From Alphaproteobacteria bacterium (GTDB taxonomy: Bacteria > Pseudomonadota > Alphaproteobacteria > Micavibrionales > Micavibrionaceae): 9,894 nt of DNA. The DNA lies in assembly GCA_023140905.1 (NCBI GenBank), contig JAGLKS010000068.1, positions 1 through 9,894 of the forward strand. Direction: 5' to 3'. This document shows, piece after piece, positions 1 to 6,331 of this stretch. The position numbers were made by a program, and so were the translations under genes. A model generated the notes under the pieces. The model searched no databases. It was not told the DNA's origin and saw nothing but the letters and a program-made list of their open reading frames with translations. Within the stretch, counting starts at the first letter, position 1. Every line of letters starts with the position of its first letter.

Positions 1-262
1 AAGCCTGACGGATAATAGCAACTTTAACGCCGCCAATTTTCTTAGCAAGCTTTTCTGCTTCTTTACGATTTTTGTCGTTTTGTTCTTCAATTGCTTTTTT
101 CTGTGCTTCAAAATAAGTGATGTTTTCTTTGCTTGCACGCAAAGCTTTCTTCTGAGGCAACAGGTAGTTACGGGCATAGCCCGGTTTAACACTGACGATT
201 TCGCCAAGTTCACCAAGCCTCTCTACGCGCTCAAGCAAAATGACTTGTGTAGATGATGACAT
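1..262 (-). CDS. rplI: 50S ribosomal protein L9 (3' part beyond window)
   Basis: Ribosomal protein L9 binds 23S rRNA near the base of the L1 stalk. The 87 visible residues cover the N-terminal RNA-binding domain and the start of the long connecting helix. They show the family signature [15 protein letters not shown] at residues 6-20, then [12 protein letters not shown] (25-36) and a Lys/Glu-rich helix from about residue 45. The ATG at 262 is preceded by GGAG with 8 nt spacing and lies 29 nt downstream of rpsR, so this is the third gene of the rpsF-rpsR-rplI operon. The N-terminus is a few residues longer (MSSST) than the common MQVILL start; that start would need a different initiation codon, so I keep the ATG. 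The C-terminal domain lies outside the window. Identity is secure. Confidence 0.95.
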   Translation of the reverse strand, partial: MSSSTQVILLERVERLGELGEIVSVKPGYARNYLLPQKKALRASKENITYFEAQKKAIEEQNDKNRKEAEKLAKKIGGVKVAIIRQA

Positions 263-291
263 TATCTTTTCTCCAAATATTTACTCTCTGA

Positions 292-567
292 TTACCGGCG
301 ACTTTGCGCTTGATCGGTATCATGTTGAACATAAGGCAATAATCCCATGTAACGTGCGCGTTTGATGGCTGTTGCCAATTCGCGTTGTTTTTTCTGGGAT
401 ACTGCAGTGATACGGCTTGGAATAATTTTTCCACGCTCGGAAATATAACGGCCTAATAATCTAACGTTCTTCCAATCGATTTCGGGTGCATTCGGACCTG
501 TGAATGGACATGTTTTTTTGCGACGGAAAAACGGGCGTTTTACAGTTGGGGCATCAGCAGCAGACAT
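292..567 (-). CDS. rpsR: 30S ribosomal protein S18
   Basis: S18 is a small-subunit protein that pairs with S6 on the platform of the 30S subunit. The 91-residue product is close to the usual 75-95. It has the basic [12 protein letters not shown] stretch (residues 11-22), the core [27 protein letters not shown] (about 30-56) and the [21 protein letters not shown] tail (about 59-79), all diagnostic. Its ATG shares one base with the rpsF stop codon (TAATG), indicating translational coupling. A strong AGGAGGT Shine-Dalgarno at 574-580 lies inside the end of rpsF. This is the usual rpsF-rpsR-rplI order; the acidic and polar C-terminal tail is unremarkable. Confidence 0.97.
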   Translation of the reverse strand: MSAADAPTVKRPFFRRKKTCPFTGPNAPEIDWKNVRLLGRYISERGKIIPSRITAVSQKKQRELATAIKRARYMGLLPYVQHDTDQAQSRR

Positions 568-938
568 TATGCAACCTCCTTCTTATATGTTCTAGTTGGT
601 CTAACATCATCACGGCCACCTTTATCCATCATAATAGATGGCTTGTCAGACAAGGCTTCTTCGCGGATTGTCAGGTGACGCACAACATCCTCATGAAGAC
701 GCATTTGACGTTCCATTTCATGCAAAGCTGATGCAGTGGCATCAAGCTCTAGCAATACATAATGGCCTTTACGGGCTTTGTTGATACGATATGCAAATGA
801 TTTCAAGCCCCAAAACTCAGTTTTGTGAACTTTTCCTTCTTGCTCTGTGATGATTTTTACGAAGCCCTCTGTCATTGTTTTGACTTGAGCTTCCGTAAGG
901 TCTTGCCGTGCAATAAACACGGTTTCATAATAAGGCAT
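567..938 (-). CDS. rpsF: 30S ribosomal protein S6
   Basis: S6 is a small-subunit protein that binds the 30S platform as a heterodimer with S18. The product is 123 aa. It begins [19 protein letters not shown], typical of S6, and contains [29 protein letters not shown] sequence at about residues 43-67 and the [15 protein letters not shown] segment at about 79-93. I chose the ATG at 938 over the longer open frame to 1181 because AGGAGG at 947-952 sits 8 nt upstream and known S6 proteins start there. The charged C-terminal tail ([15 protein letters not shown]...) is of the alphaproteobacterial kind. It is the first gene of the operon and overlaps rpsR by one base. Confidence 0.97.
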   Translation of the reverse strand: MPYYETVFIARQDLTEAQVKTMTEGFVKIITEQEGKVHKTEFWGLKSFAYRINKARKGHYVLLELDATASALHEMERQMRLHEDVVRHLTIREEALSDKPSIMMDKGGRDDVRPTRTYKKEVA

Positions 939-1030
939 GTTCGTTTCCTCCTGGGTTAATACCTCCCCTTTATTGGGGAATGGTTTAAGCCGACAAAGCC
1001 TTTTTCGTCGGCGAGGGTTTACTAAAGTTG
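939..1030 (-). promoter_or_regulatory. Structured 5' leader of rpsF mRNA, possible S6:S18 autoregulatory element
   Basis: Read on the minus strand, the leader holds two stem-loops just before the rpsF Shine-Dalgarno. The first, at 989-1012, has GCCGAC pairing with GTCGGC and an inner AAA/TTT continuation past a bulged base. The second, at 965-978, is CCCC-AATAAA-GGGG. The second GGGG runs into a further purine-rich, SD-like stretch. S6:S18 complexes in several bacterial groups repress their own operon through a leader hairpin containing an exposed CCG. Whether this hairpin is that element is inference: I see a CCG inside the stem but cannot align it to the known consensus. Confidence 0.4.
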
Positions 1031-1034
1031 GAAA

Positions 1035-1062
1035 ACTATAGTGATTTTCCCGTCTAAAGCAA
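1035..1062 (-). promoter_or_regulatory. Candidate sigma70 promoter for rpsF-rpsR-rplI
   Basis: On the minus strand, TTGCTT (1062-1057) is separated by 16 nt from TATAGT (1040-1035). The -10 matches the consensus at 5 of 6 positions; the -35 matches at 3. Transcription would start near 1028 and give a leader of about 90 nt containing both hairpins. This is the best candidate in the divergent region but is based on eye inspection only. Confidence 0.45.
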
Positions 1063-1089
1063 GTTTTATTTGTAATTTGGGTAAGGCTA

Positions 1090-1117
1090 TTGACAAAATA
1101 GCGGGATATCTTAATGT
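1090..1117 (+). promoter_or_regulatory. Candidate promoter for fabD
   Basis: A perfect -35 hexamer TTGACA lies at 1090-1095. The best-spaced -10 is poor: TAATGT at 1112-1117 after 16 nt, with 3 of 6 matches. A second AT-rich candidate (TATATA) lies at 1139-1144 without a good -35. The direction fits fabD, whose start is at 1180, but the exact -10 is uncertain. Confidence 0.3.
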
Positions 1118-1179
1118 TCTTCCTTACGAATTCTGGCGTATATACGAACACAAATATCAACAAAAAGGAAAATAGAAAC

Positions 1180-2127
1180 ATGGCTGTTGCTTTTGTTTTT
1201 CCGGGACAAGGATCACAATTTATCGGTATGGGAAAAGATCTGGCAGAAAGCTATACAGAAGCCAAAGAAACCTTTCAGGAAGTCGATAGCACACTATCAC
1301 AAAATTTAAGCGGCATGATGTTTGATGGTGAAGCTTCGGATTTGAATATGACCGAAAACACACAGCCTGCTTTAATGGCTGTATCAATGGCCGTTATTAA
1401 TGTTTTGAAGAAACAATCCGGTCTTGATTTGGCAAAAAAATGTAAATTTGTAGCCGGACATTCTTTAGGCGAATATTCGGCTTTATGCGCTACAGAAGTA
1501 AGTTCTCTGGCAGATACGGCCCGGTTATTAAGATTACGCGGGTCTTCTATGCAAGCGGCTGTTCCTGTCGGCGTTGGGGCTATGGCCGCTATTTTAGGAT
1601 TGGACTTTGATGTCATGGTTAAGATTGTCGAAGCCGCAGCACAAGATCAAGTCTGTACAGCGGCGAATGACAATTCTGATGGGCAGGTTGTTATTAGTGG
1701 ACATAAAGAAGCTATAGAACGCGCTATTGCTTTAGCGAGCGAACAAGGTGCACGCAAAGCCATAACTTTACCGGTAAGCGCGCCTTTTCATTGTGAGCTT
1801 ATGGCGCCGGCAGCAAAAAAGATGGCTGCGGCTTTAGCTGAAACAGTGTTTAGCGCACCGCTCGTTCCGGTGGTTGTTAATGTAACGGCTGATGCACAAA
1901 GTGATCCTGAAACATTGAAGTCTCTATTGATTGACCAAATTACGGGGGCTGTGCGCTGGCGTGAATCTGTCCTTTATATGCGTAATGAAGGTATTACTGA
2001 CATGATTGAAATCGGAGCCGGGAAAGTTCTGTGCGGTCTGGCACGTCGGATTGATCGTTCAATTGCTACGCAAAATGTGGGGACACCTGCGGATATTGAC
2101 GTTCTGATAGAGAAATTAGGTTTGTAG
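1180..2127 (+). CDS. fabD: Malonyl-CoA:ACP transacylase
   Basis: FabD transfers malonyl from CoA to acyl carrier protein, which supplies the extender unit for fatty-acid synthesis in the cytosol. The product is 315 aa, the usual length. It has the GQGSQ oxyanion motif at residues 9-13, the nucleophile elbow GHSLGEYS with Ser95, Arg120 (in RLRG) for the malonyl carboxylate, and catalytic His204 in APFHCEL. I chose the ATG at 1180 over an upstream in-frame ATG at 1114 because AAGGAA at 1165-1170 lies 9 nt before it and MAVAFVFPGQGSQ is the family N-terminus. It is divergent from rpsF, as in other alphaproteobacteria. Its last 62 nt are also read on the minus strand by the neighbouring unknown gene. 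fabG is not directly downstream. Confidence 0.97.
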   Translation: MAVAFVFPGQGSQFIGMGKDLAESYTEAKETFQEVDSTLSQNLSGMMFDGEASDLNMTENTQPALMAVSMAVINVLKKQSGLDLAKKCKFVAGHSLGEYSALCATEVSSLADTARLLRLRGSSMQAAVPVGVGAMAAILGLDFDVMVKIVEAAAQDQVCTAANDNSDGQVVISGHKEAIERAIALASEQGARKAITLPVSAPFHCELMAPAAKKMAAALAETVFSAPLVPVVVNVTADAQSDPETLKSLLIDQITGAVRWRESVLYMRNEGITDMIEIGAGKVLCGLARRIDRSIATQNVGTPADIDVLIEKLGL

Positions 2128-2704
2128 TCTCTGTCTTCTCTGCTGGGGTTAATTGTGTGCCATACATAGGTGGGTTATAATCATTATCTGCTGCATTTAC
2201 AGGGGTCCATAAGCGTTTTTCTGCAACTTCGATGTTGTCGGCAACATGCATAAGAGCCTCTGATATCTCTGAATTATGCAAAAATTCGCTGTGGGTCATT
2301 GCCGCTTCACGAATAACATCAGTTAGCCTTGGCAAATAGAAAAAGTCCATGTCAACCATGCACATGCCATTTGCATCCACTCCCTCCTCTGCCTGTTCTT
2401 TGATACTTTGCAGAATATTTAGAAGCTCTGTGCGCCGCTCGCGTGTGCTTCCATCTTTTGTTGTATGAGAAGTTTGCGCCTCAAGGCACATCTTACGCAA
2501 TTCTTCAAGCATATCAGGAACACTAAATTTCTGCTTATTGGAATAAATGGCCTCACCTTCCATTATCTCCCGGACAGGCGTTAATATTCCCTGAAATGTT
2601 TTGTCTTCAATCATAATAGATGGTCTTTCTAACAGACATTCCTGTTGTTCGACTTTCATAGCCGCACATCTAAATTCTTGTCTTAATTGCAGTAGTGAAT
2701 CCAT
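2066..2704 (-). CDS. Unrecognised cytosolic protein between fabD and fabG
   Basis: I do not recognise this 212-residue protein. It has no signal peptide or membrane segment. The composition is that of a helical, Glu/Met-rich soluble protein. Likely amphipathic helices lie at about residues 60-80, 90-110 and 127-165, and a Pro/Tyr/Thr-rich, probably flexible tail follows from about 168. An uninterrupted 212-codon frame with normal composition argues that it is real. No good Shine-Dalgarno precedes the ATG at 2704; a second in-frame ATG lies at residue 16. Its last 62 nt run antisense through the end of fabD. Residues near 25-36 (ERPSIMIEDK) resemble the S6 tail (DKPSIMMDK) and share 14 identical bases with rpsF. 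It sits where alphaproteobacteria normally have nothing between fabD and fabG, so it is probably a lineage-specific insertion. Function is unknown. Confidence 0.7.
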   Translation of the reverse strand: MDSLLQLRQEFRCAAMKVEQQECLLERPSIMIEDKTFQGILTPVREIMEGEAIYSNKQKFSVPDMLEELRKMCLEAQTSHTTKDGSTRERRTELLNILQSIKEQAEEGVDANGMCMVDMDFFYLPRLTDVIREAAMTHSEFLHNSEISEALMHVADNIEVAEKRLWTPVNAADNDYNPPMYGTQLTPAEKTETTNLISLSERQYPQVSPHFA

Positions 2705-2733
2705 TTCTTAATTGCTGTTTTTTAACCACTCCA

Positions 2734-2751
2734 CATAAAATCTGTTTTATG
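2734..2751. repeat. Perfect inverted repeat in the divergent region before fabG
   Basis: CATAAAA and TTTTATG form a perfect 7-bp inverted repeat around a TCTG loop. On the plus strand it is followed by CTTTTTG, so it could be a weak terminator. No plus-strand gene ends just before it, so an operator between the unknown gene (start 2704) and fabG is equally possible. The role is undetermined. Confidence 0.45.
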
Positions 2752-2860
2752 CTTTTTGATGTAAACAACCCTTCCCTAGTTACTCACGCTCTCCATGTTA
2801 TTATGAGCGCCCCACTCTTTTTCTTCCTCTTTACAAGCTCTTTTCTACATGCTTAAACCA

Positions 2861-2866
2861 TATAAT
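2861..2866 (+). promoter_or_regulatory. Candidate -10 element for fabG
   Basis: A perfect TATAAT lies 26 nt before the chosen fabG ATG, but no -35 sits at the right distance; TTTACA at 2830-2835 is 25 nt away. Transcription from it would start near 2873, downstream of the in-frame ATG at 2869, which supports the ATG at 2893 as the true start. It suggests fabG has its own promoter now that it is separated from fabD. Confidence 0.4.
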
Positions 2867-2892
2867 AAATGTTTAAAGAAAAGGTTAAAATC

Positions 2893-3630
2893 ATGTTTAA
2901 ATTTGAAGGTAAGTGCGCTCTTGTAACTGGTGCAACAGGCGGGATTGGTGGAGATATTGCCCGCGCTTTGCATAGACAAGGAGCTGTTATTGCCCTATCG
3001 GGAAGAAATGAGGAGAAATTAGAGGCCTTAGCCAAAGAATTAGGTGATAATGTACATATCTTACCAGCTGATTTATCGAGTGAAGAAGGAATTAAAGATC
3101 TAGTTAAACGCGCCGATAATGCTATGGGCCAGATTGACATTCTTGTAAATAATGCAGGACTAACACGTGATGGCCTTTCTATGCGGATGAGCGCGGCAGA
3201 CTGGCAGACTGTATTAGATGTTAATATGACGGCAACTTTTAAGCTTGCACAAGCAGTGCAACGCGGAATGATGAAACGCCGTTTTGGCCGGATTATTAAT
3301 ATTGCATCAATTGTCGGAGTTACAGGCAATCCGGGACAATGTAACTATGTAGCTTCCAAGGCAGGAATGATCGGATGGAGTAAAGCGATGGCTGCTGAAG
3401 TTGCTTCTCGCGGGATTACTGTTAACTGCATTGCCCCCGGTTTTATCGATACAGCGATGACAGAAGCATTAACCGATGACCAAAAAGCTAAGATTAATGC
3501 TACTATTCCGGCAAGAAAAATGGGCTCCGGCGAAGATATTGCCGCAGCAGCTGTCTTTTTGGCTAGTGAAGAAGCCGCTTATATTACTGGACAAACAATA
3601 CATGTTAATGGCGGCATGGCTATGATTTAA
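2893..3630 (+). CDS. fabG: 3-oxoacyl-[ACP] reductase
   Basis: FabG is the NADPH-dependent reductase of 3-oxoacyl-ACP in each elongation cycle of type II fatty-acid synthesis. The product is 245 aa, standard for FabG. It is a classical short-chain dehydrogenase, with the TGATGGIG cofactor loop (residues 12-19), NNAG (86-89), and the catalytic tetrad Asn111, Ser139, Tyr152 and Lys156 (YVASK). PGFIDTAMT at 182-190 follows, and the C-terminal GQTIHVNGGMAMI is the FabG end. The start at 2893 fits the family N-terminus (MFKFEGKCALVTG) and has AAAAGG about 8 nt upstream; an in-frame ATG at 2869 would add eight residues. The family could in principle include other SDRs, but the C-terminus and the nearby fabD make FabG by far the most likely. 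Confidence 0.95.
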   Translation: MFKFEGKCALVTGATGGIGGDIARALHRQGAVIALSGRNEEKLEALAKELGDNVHILPADLSSEEGIKDLVKRADNAMGQIDILVNNAGLTRDGLSMRMSAADWQTVLDVNMTATFKLAQAVQRGMMKRRFGRIINIASIVGVTGNPGQCNYVASKAGMIGWSKAMAAEVASRGITVNCIAPGFIDTAMTEALTDDQKAKINATIPARKMGSGEDIAAAAVFLASEEAAYITGQTIHVNGGMAMI

Positions 3631-3667
3631 TACTTATCAGTATTTCATCCTATTTGGGAGGGGTTTT

Positions 3668-4387
3668 GTGACAACATGCCATAAACTAAGTCTTGATGTG
3701 CAAGCCCCTTCTGCGCGCAATCGTTTTGATTTGATCTTATTTGATTGTGATGGGACATTGGTCGATAGTGAATATCTCAATATTCTAGCTGTGTCTCAAG
3801 TCTTGCAGGATTATGGATTTGGGCAGTATACACAAGAACGGATCATTAAAGAATTCACGGGCTGGCGCTTTTCAGCTATGGTTAAGAAAATCAGAAAAGA
3901 TACAGATTATGATCTTCCTGAGAATATTACTTGGGAATTTGTTGAACGTGTACGACTATTAGCTCCTGAACATATGAGAAAAATCGATGGCGTTATAGAG
4001 ATGGTTCGCTCTGCACAAAGCTTTGCAAAGACTTACATTGTTTCAAATGGGCAACGAGACAATGTCTTGGCTTCGCTCGAATTTTCTGATCTTATCCCTC
4101 TATTTTCCAAAGATCGCATAATTAATGGAACAATGGCACCACATCCAAAGCCAGCACCTGATTTATTCTTGTTAGCAGCAAGAAAAGCAGGAATAAGCGC
4201 AGGGAAAACCTTGGTTATTGAAGATAGTCTAACAGGCGTTATGAGTGGCTTAGCTGCAAAAATGACTGTATGGGGCTTTTGTGGAACACACCATTCCCCC
4301 AAAATACAAGAAAAACGGCTTTTGGAATTAGGTGCTGAGAAAGCCTTTCATAATATGAAAGATTTATCTAATGCACTGAGCTACTAG
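3668..4387 (+). CDS. HAD-superfamily phosphatase (phosphoglycolate phosphatase / beta-phosphoglucomutase-like)
   Basis: This is a 239-residue haloacid dehalogenase hydrolase of subfamily IA, probably a cytosolic phosphatase of a small sugar phosphate or phosphoglycolate. All four motifs are present: motif I DCDGTLVDS with nucleophile Asp26 and acid/base Asp28, motif II VSNGQ with Ser126, motif III Lys161 in HPKPAPD, and motif IV IEDS with Glu185 and Asp186. A helical cap domain lies between about residues 35 and 105. It starts with GTG at 3668, supported by the strong GGGAGGGG at 3656-3663. The gap from fabG is 37 nt with no clear terminator, so it may be co-transcribed. The substrate cannot be told from sequence; members of this family (Gph, YieH-like and others) are often promiscuous. 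Confidence 0.9.
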   Translation: MTTCHKLSLDVQAPSARNRFDLILFDCDGTLVDSEYLNILAVSQVLQDYGFGQYTQERIIKEFTGWRFSAMVKKIRKDTDYDLPENITWEFVERVRLLAPEHMRKIDGVIEMVRSAQSFAKTYIVSNGQRDNVLASLEFSDLIPLFSKDRIINGTMAPHPKPAPDLFLLAARKAGISAGKTLVIEDSLTGVMSGLAAKMTVWGFCGTHHSPKIQEKRLLELGAEKAFHNMKDLSNALSY

Positions 4388-4534
4388 GTGTTTAGTCACG
4401 TGTTGCAGTAGTTTCTTTTGCTTAATCTTTTTGTTTGTGTCACTTTAACAAAGTTTGGTAGAAACACACGCTGTTTTGCATTTTTGATCTTGATTTTATA
4501 TGTGCGGGTGCAGCATTTTTGCTATTGGAATCAT

Positions 4535-5815
4535 ATGTTAGGCACAAACAAACCCTCTTCTTATAAGCACAATAATGTACCTAAATCTGAGACGCATCTT
4601 TCTTCGGAAGCAGGCTCTAAACAAAACCGCATAAAAGTCCTTGATGGTCTGCGTGCTTTTGCGATTCTTCTGGTTTTGGTGTCTCATAGTACATGGTGTT
4701 TTAACGCTCCCATTGTCATTAAGATAGGAGAAGCTGGTTTACACAATTTACTTTACAACGGATGGGTCGGTGTTGATTTATTTTTTGTATTAAGCGGATT
4801 TTTGATTACATCACAGCTTTTGCGGAAAACGCTTAGTATCAAGACATTGAAAACTTATGCACTCCGCCGTTTTTTCCGCATTGCCCCAGCTTATTATATT
4901 GTCGTTTTTGCTACGCTGATTGTTTATTATTTCATCCCAGACATGTCTCCGAGCACAAATCTGTCTTCTGATATATATAGTTTCGTTAAAGATTGGAGTT
5001 TACCTCTTCTCGCGCATTTTGTTTTTTTGCATGATTATCTCGGGCGGGTCCCTTATATTAACGGCTTATTCTGGTCTATCCCTGTTGAGATAAAATTCTA
5101 CATAATTTTACCCTGCGCATTGTTTTTACTGGCAAACATAAAAAACTCAAAAAACCAGATTATTGCTATTGTTGGACTATATATTTTATATGTTTTGGGA
5201 AAAACCATAACTCTTTATTTTCTCTATGATGGGGATTCCGTAGAATATAGCAATTATTTTCTGGCAATAAGAACGCCTTTTCATATGTCATTAGATGGTT
5301 TGTTAATTGGCGTTTTATGTGCGTTTTTGTTGAATAATCCATATTTCAAAGCATTAAAATCTCATACCCTTCCAATGAATGTTTTATTTGTCGGTGGGCT
5401 ACTTCTTTTTGCGGCTAATGCTTTTACACCTCATTTTGTCCAAAGCCATGTTAACTTTTTTGAACAAAGCATTATGCTCCCGCTTTTTGCTCTTAGCTTT
5501 GGTCTTATGCTGGTTTCTTTGGTTCGGGGATGTTTTGCCAGTCATTTCTTTGAGAATAAGATTTTGCGGTATTTTGCTTTGATTTCTTATAGTTTGTATC
5601 TAGGCCATCTTTTCGTTATTCCTTTGCACGGCACTCTGGAAGATGTGTTAGAACCGCATTTCTCTTCTTCGGTTCTTTGCTGGTTAGTTGTCTTTATTAT
5701 TTTTATGATCTGCTCTGTGACGCTCGCTTATATTCTTCACAGAACCATTGAGAGACCTTTTCTCGAATGGTCCAGAAAGTGGTTTAAATATCCAGAACAC
5801 TATCATCAGAAATAA
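4535..5815 (+). CDS. Membrane acyltransferase, acyltransferase-3 (OafA/YrhL-type) family
   Basis: These integral inner-membrane enzymes O-acylate (commonly acetylate) surface sugars such as LPS O-antigen, exopolysaccharide or peptidoglycan. From the ATG at 4535 the protein is 426 aa with a hydrophilic N-terminus of about 33 residues and around ten membrane helices (about 41 to 402). Family marks are DGLRAFAILLVLVSH with the R-x10-H pair Arg40/His51, GWVGVDLFFVLSGFLIT (77-92), RRFFRIAPAYY (111-121), WSIPVEIKFY with Glu185, ISYSLYLGH near 350-358 and the terminal IERPF. It has no SGNH domain. The start is uncertain: GGAA lies only 4 nt before this ATG. The frame stays open to a TTG at 4418, which would add 39 residues. 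It stands alone with no glycan cluster nearby, so the substrate is unknown. Confidence 0.88.
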   Translation: MLGTNKPSSYKHNNVPKSETHLSSEAGSKQNRIKVLDGLRAFAILLVLVSHSTWCFNAPIVIKIGEAGLHNLLYNGWVGVDLFFVLSGFLITSQLLRKTLSIKTLKTYALRRFFRIAPAYYIVVFATLIVYYFIPDMSPSTNLSSDIYSFVKDWSLPLLAHFVFLHDYLGRVPYINGLFWSIPVEIKFYIILPCALFLLANIKNSKNQIIAIVGLYILYVLGKTITLYFLYDGDSVEYSNYFLAIRTPFHMSLDGLLIGVLCAFLLNNPYFKALKSHTLPMNVLFVGGLLLFAANAFTPHFVQSHVNFFEQSIMLPLFALSFGLMLVSLVRGCFASHFFENKILRYFALISYSLYLGHLFVIPLHGTLEDVLEPHFSSSVLCWLVVFIIFMICSVTLAYILHRTIERPFLEWSRKWFKYPEHYHQK

Positions 5816-5840
5816 ATCGTCATACATTAGGATTTTAAGA

Positions 5841-5869
5841 TGGTTATATAAGTAAAGAGCTTTTATATT
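5841..5869 (+). promoter_or_regulatory. Candidate promoter of the Zur gene, start at the ATG
   Basis: TATATT at 5864-5869 matches the -10 consensus at 5 of 6 positions. TGGTTA at 5841-5846, 17 nt upstream, is a weak -35 (3 of 6). The -10 ends 7 nt before the ATG at 5877, so transcription would begin at or next to the start codon. There is no Shine-Dalgarno in between, consistent with a leaderless mRNA. Confidence 0.35.
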
Positions 5870-5876
5870 ATTCGAT

Positions 5877-6326
5877 ATGATAAATAGAACCGTTGAACTT
5901 TTTAAAGATTATTGTCTGAAACATAGTTTTCGCATAACCACGCCGCGTCTAAGCGTCTATAAAATTGTCCTTGAAGCAAACAAACCTGTTACAGCATATG
6001 ATGTGTTGGATATCTTAGGTAAAGAAATTAAAAACCCTAAACCGCCGACAGCTTATCGCGCTTTGGATTTTCTGACGCAGCATGGATTTGTTCACCGCAT
6101 TGAATCTCTAAACGCTTATGTATCGTGCAATGTCAATCACAAACACACAGGCTCGCAATTTATGATTTGCGATCATTGTGGCCAAGTTGAAGAAATTCAT
6201 TTATGCACTTTTCCGGATAGTTTGGAAGAAAGAATTTCTTCCAAGAATTTTAATCTTTATTATTGGAATATAGAAGTTCACGGATGCTGTTGTGAATGTG
6301 CATGCGATAATGATATTCTTAAGTGA
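5877..6326 (+). CDS. zur: Fur-family zinc uptake regulator
   Basis: This is a 149-residue Fur-superfamily repressor that most resembles Zur, which senses Zn(II) and represses zinc import genes. The N-terminal winged helix covers about residues 5-80. The stretch PPTAYRALDFLTQHGFVHRIESLNAYVSC (56-84) is the Zur pattern, with AYRALDFL in the recognition helix. The structural zinc site is Cys98 and Cys101 (CDHCG) with Cys138 and Cys141 in the HGCCCEC tail; His88 and His90 lie near the sensing site. The tail carries extra cysteines at 137, 139 and 143. There is no Shine-Dalgarno, and a -10-like TATATT ends 7 nt before the ATG. It converges on the threonine ammonia-lyase gene with 5 nt between stops. 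No zinc transporter genes are adjacent. Zur is favoured over Fur or PerR. Confidence 0.88.
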   Translation: MINRTVELFKDYCLKHSFRITTPRLSVYKIVLEANKPVTAYDVLDILGKEIKNPKPPTAYRALDFLTQHGFVHRIESLNAYVSCNVNHKHTGSQFMICDHCGQVEEIHLCTFPDSLEERISSKNFNLYYWNIEVHGCCCECACDNDILK

Positions 6327-6331
6327 AGCCA

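Noticed and set aside
2853..3329. 158-codon minus-strand frame inside fabG
   Set aside because: Antisense shadow of a fully conserved FabG, with no ribosome-binding site and a biased composition.
3632..3645. Terminator after fabG
   Set aside because: Only a 4-bp ATAC/GTAT stem and no T-run; read-through into the phosphatase gene is more likely.
4418..4534. Upstream TTG extension of the acyltransferase (39 residues)
   Set aside because: No Shine-Dalgarno at the TTG, and the added stretch is absent from the usual family N-terminus. The ATG at 4535 is preferred, though its own ribosome-binding site is weak.
5843..5866. Possible Zur operator upstream of the Zur gene
   Set aside because: GTTATA occurs once, but I see no matching inverted half at operator spacing, and the region is too AT-rich to call.
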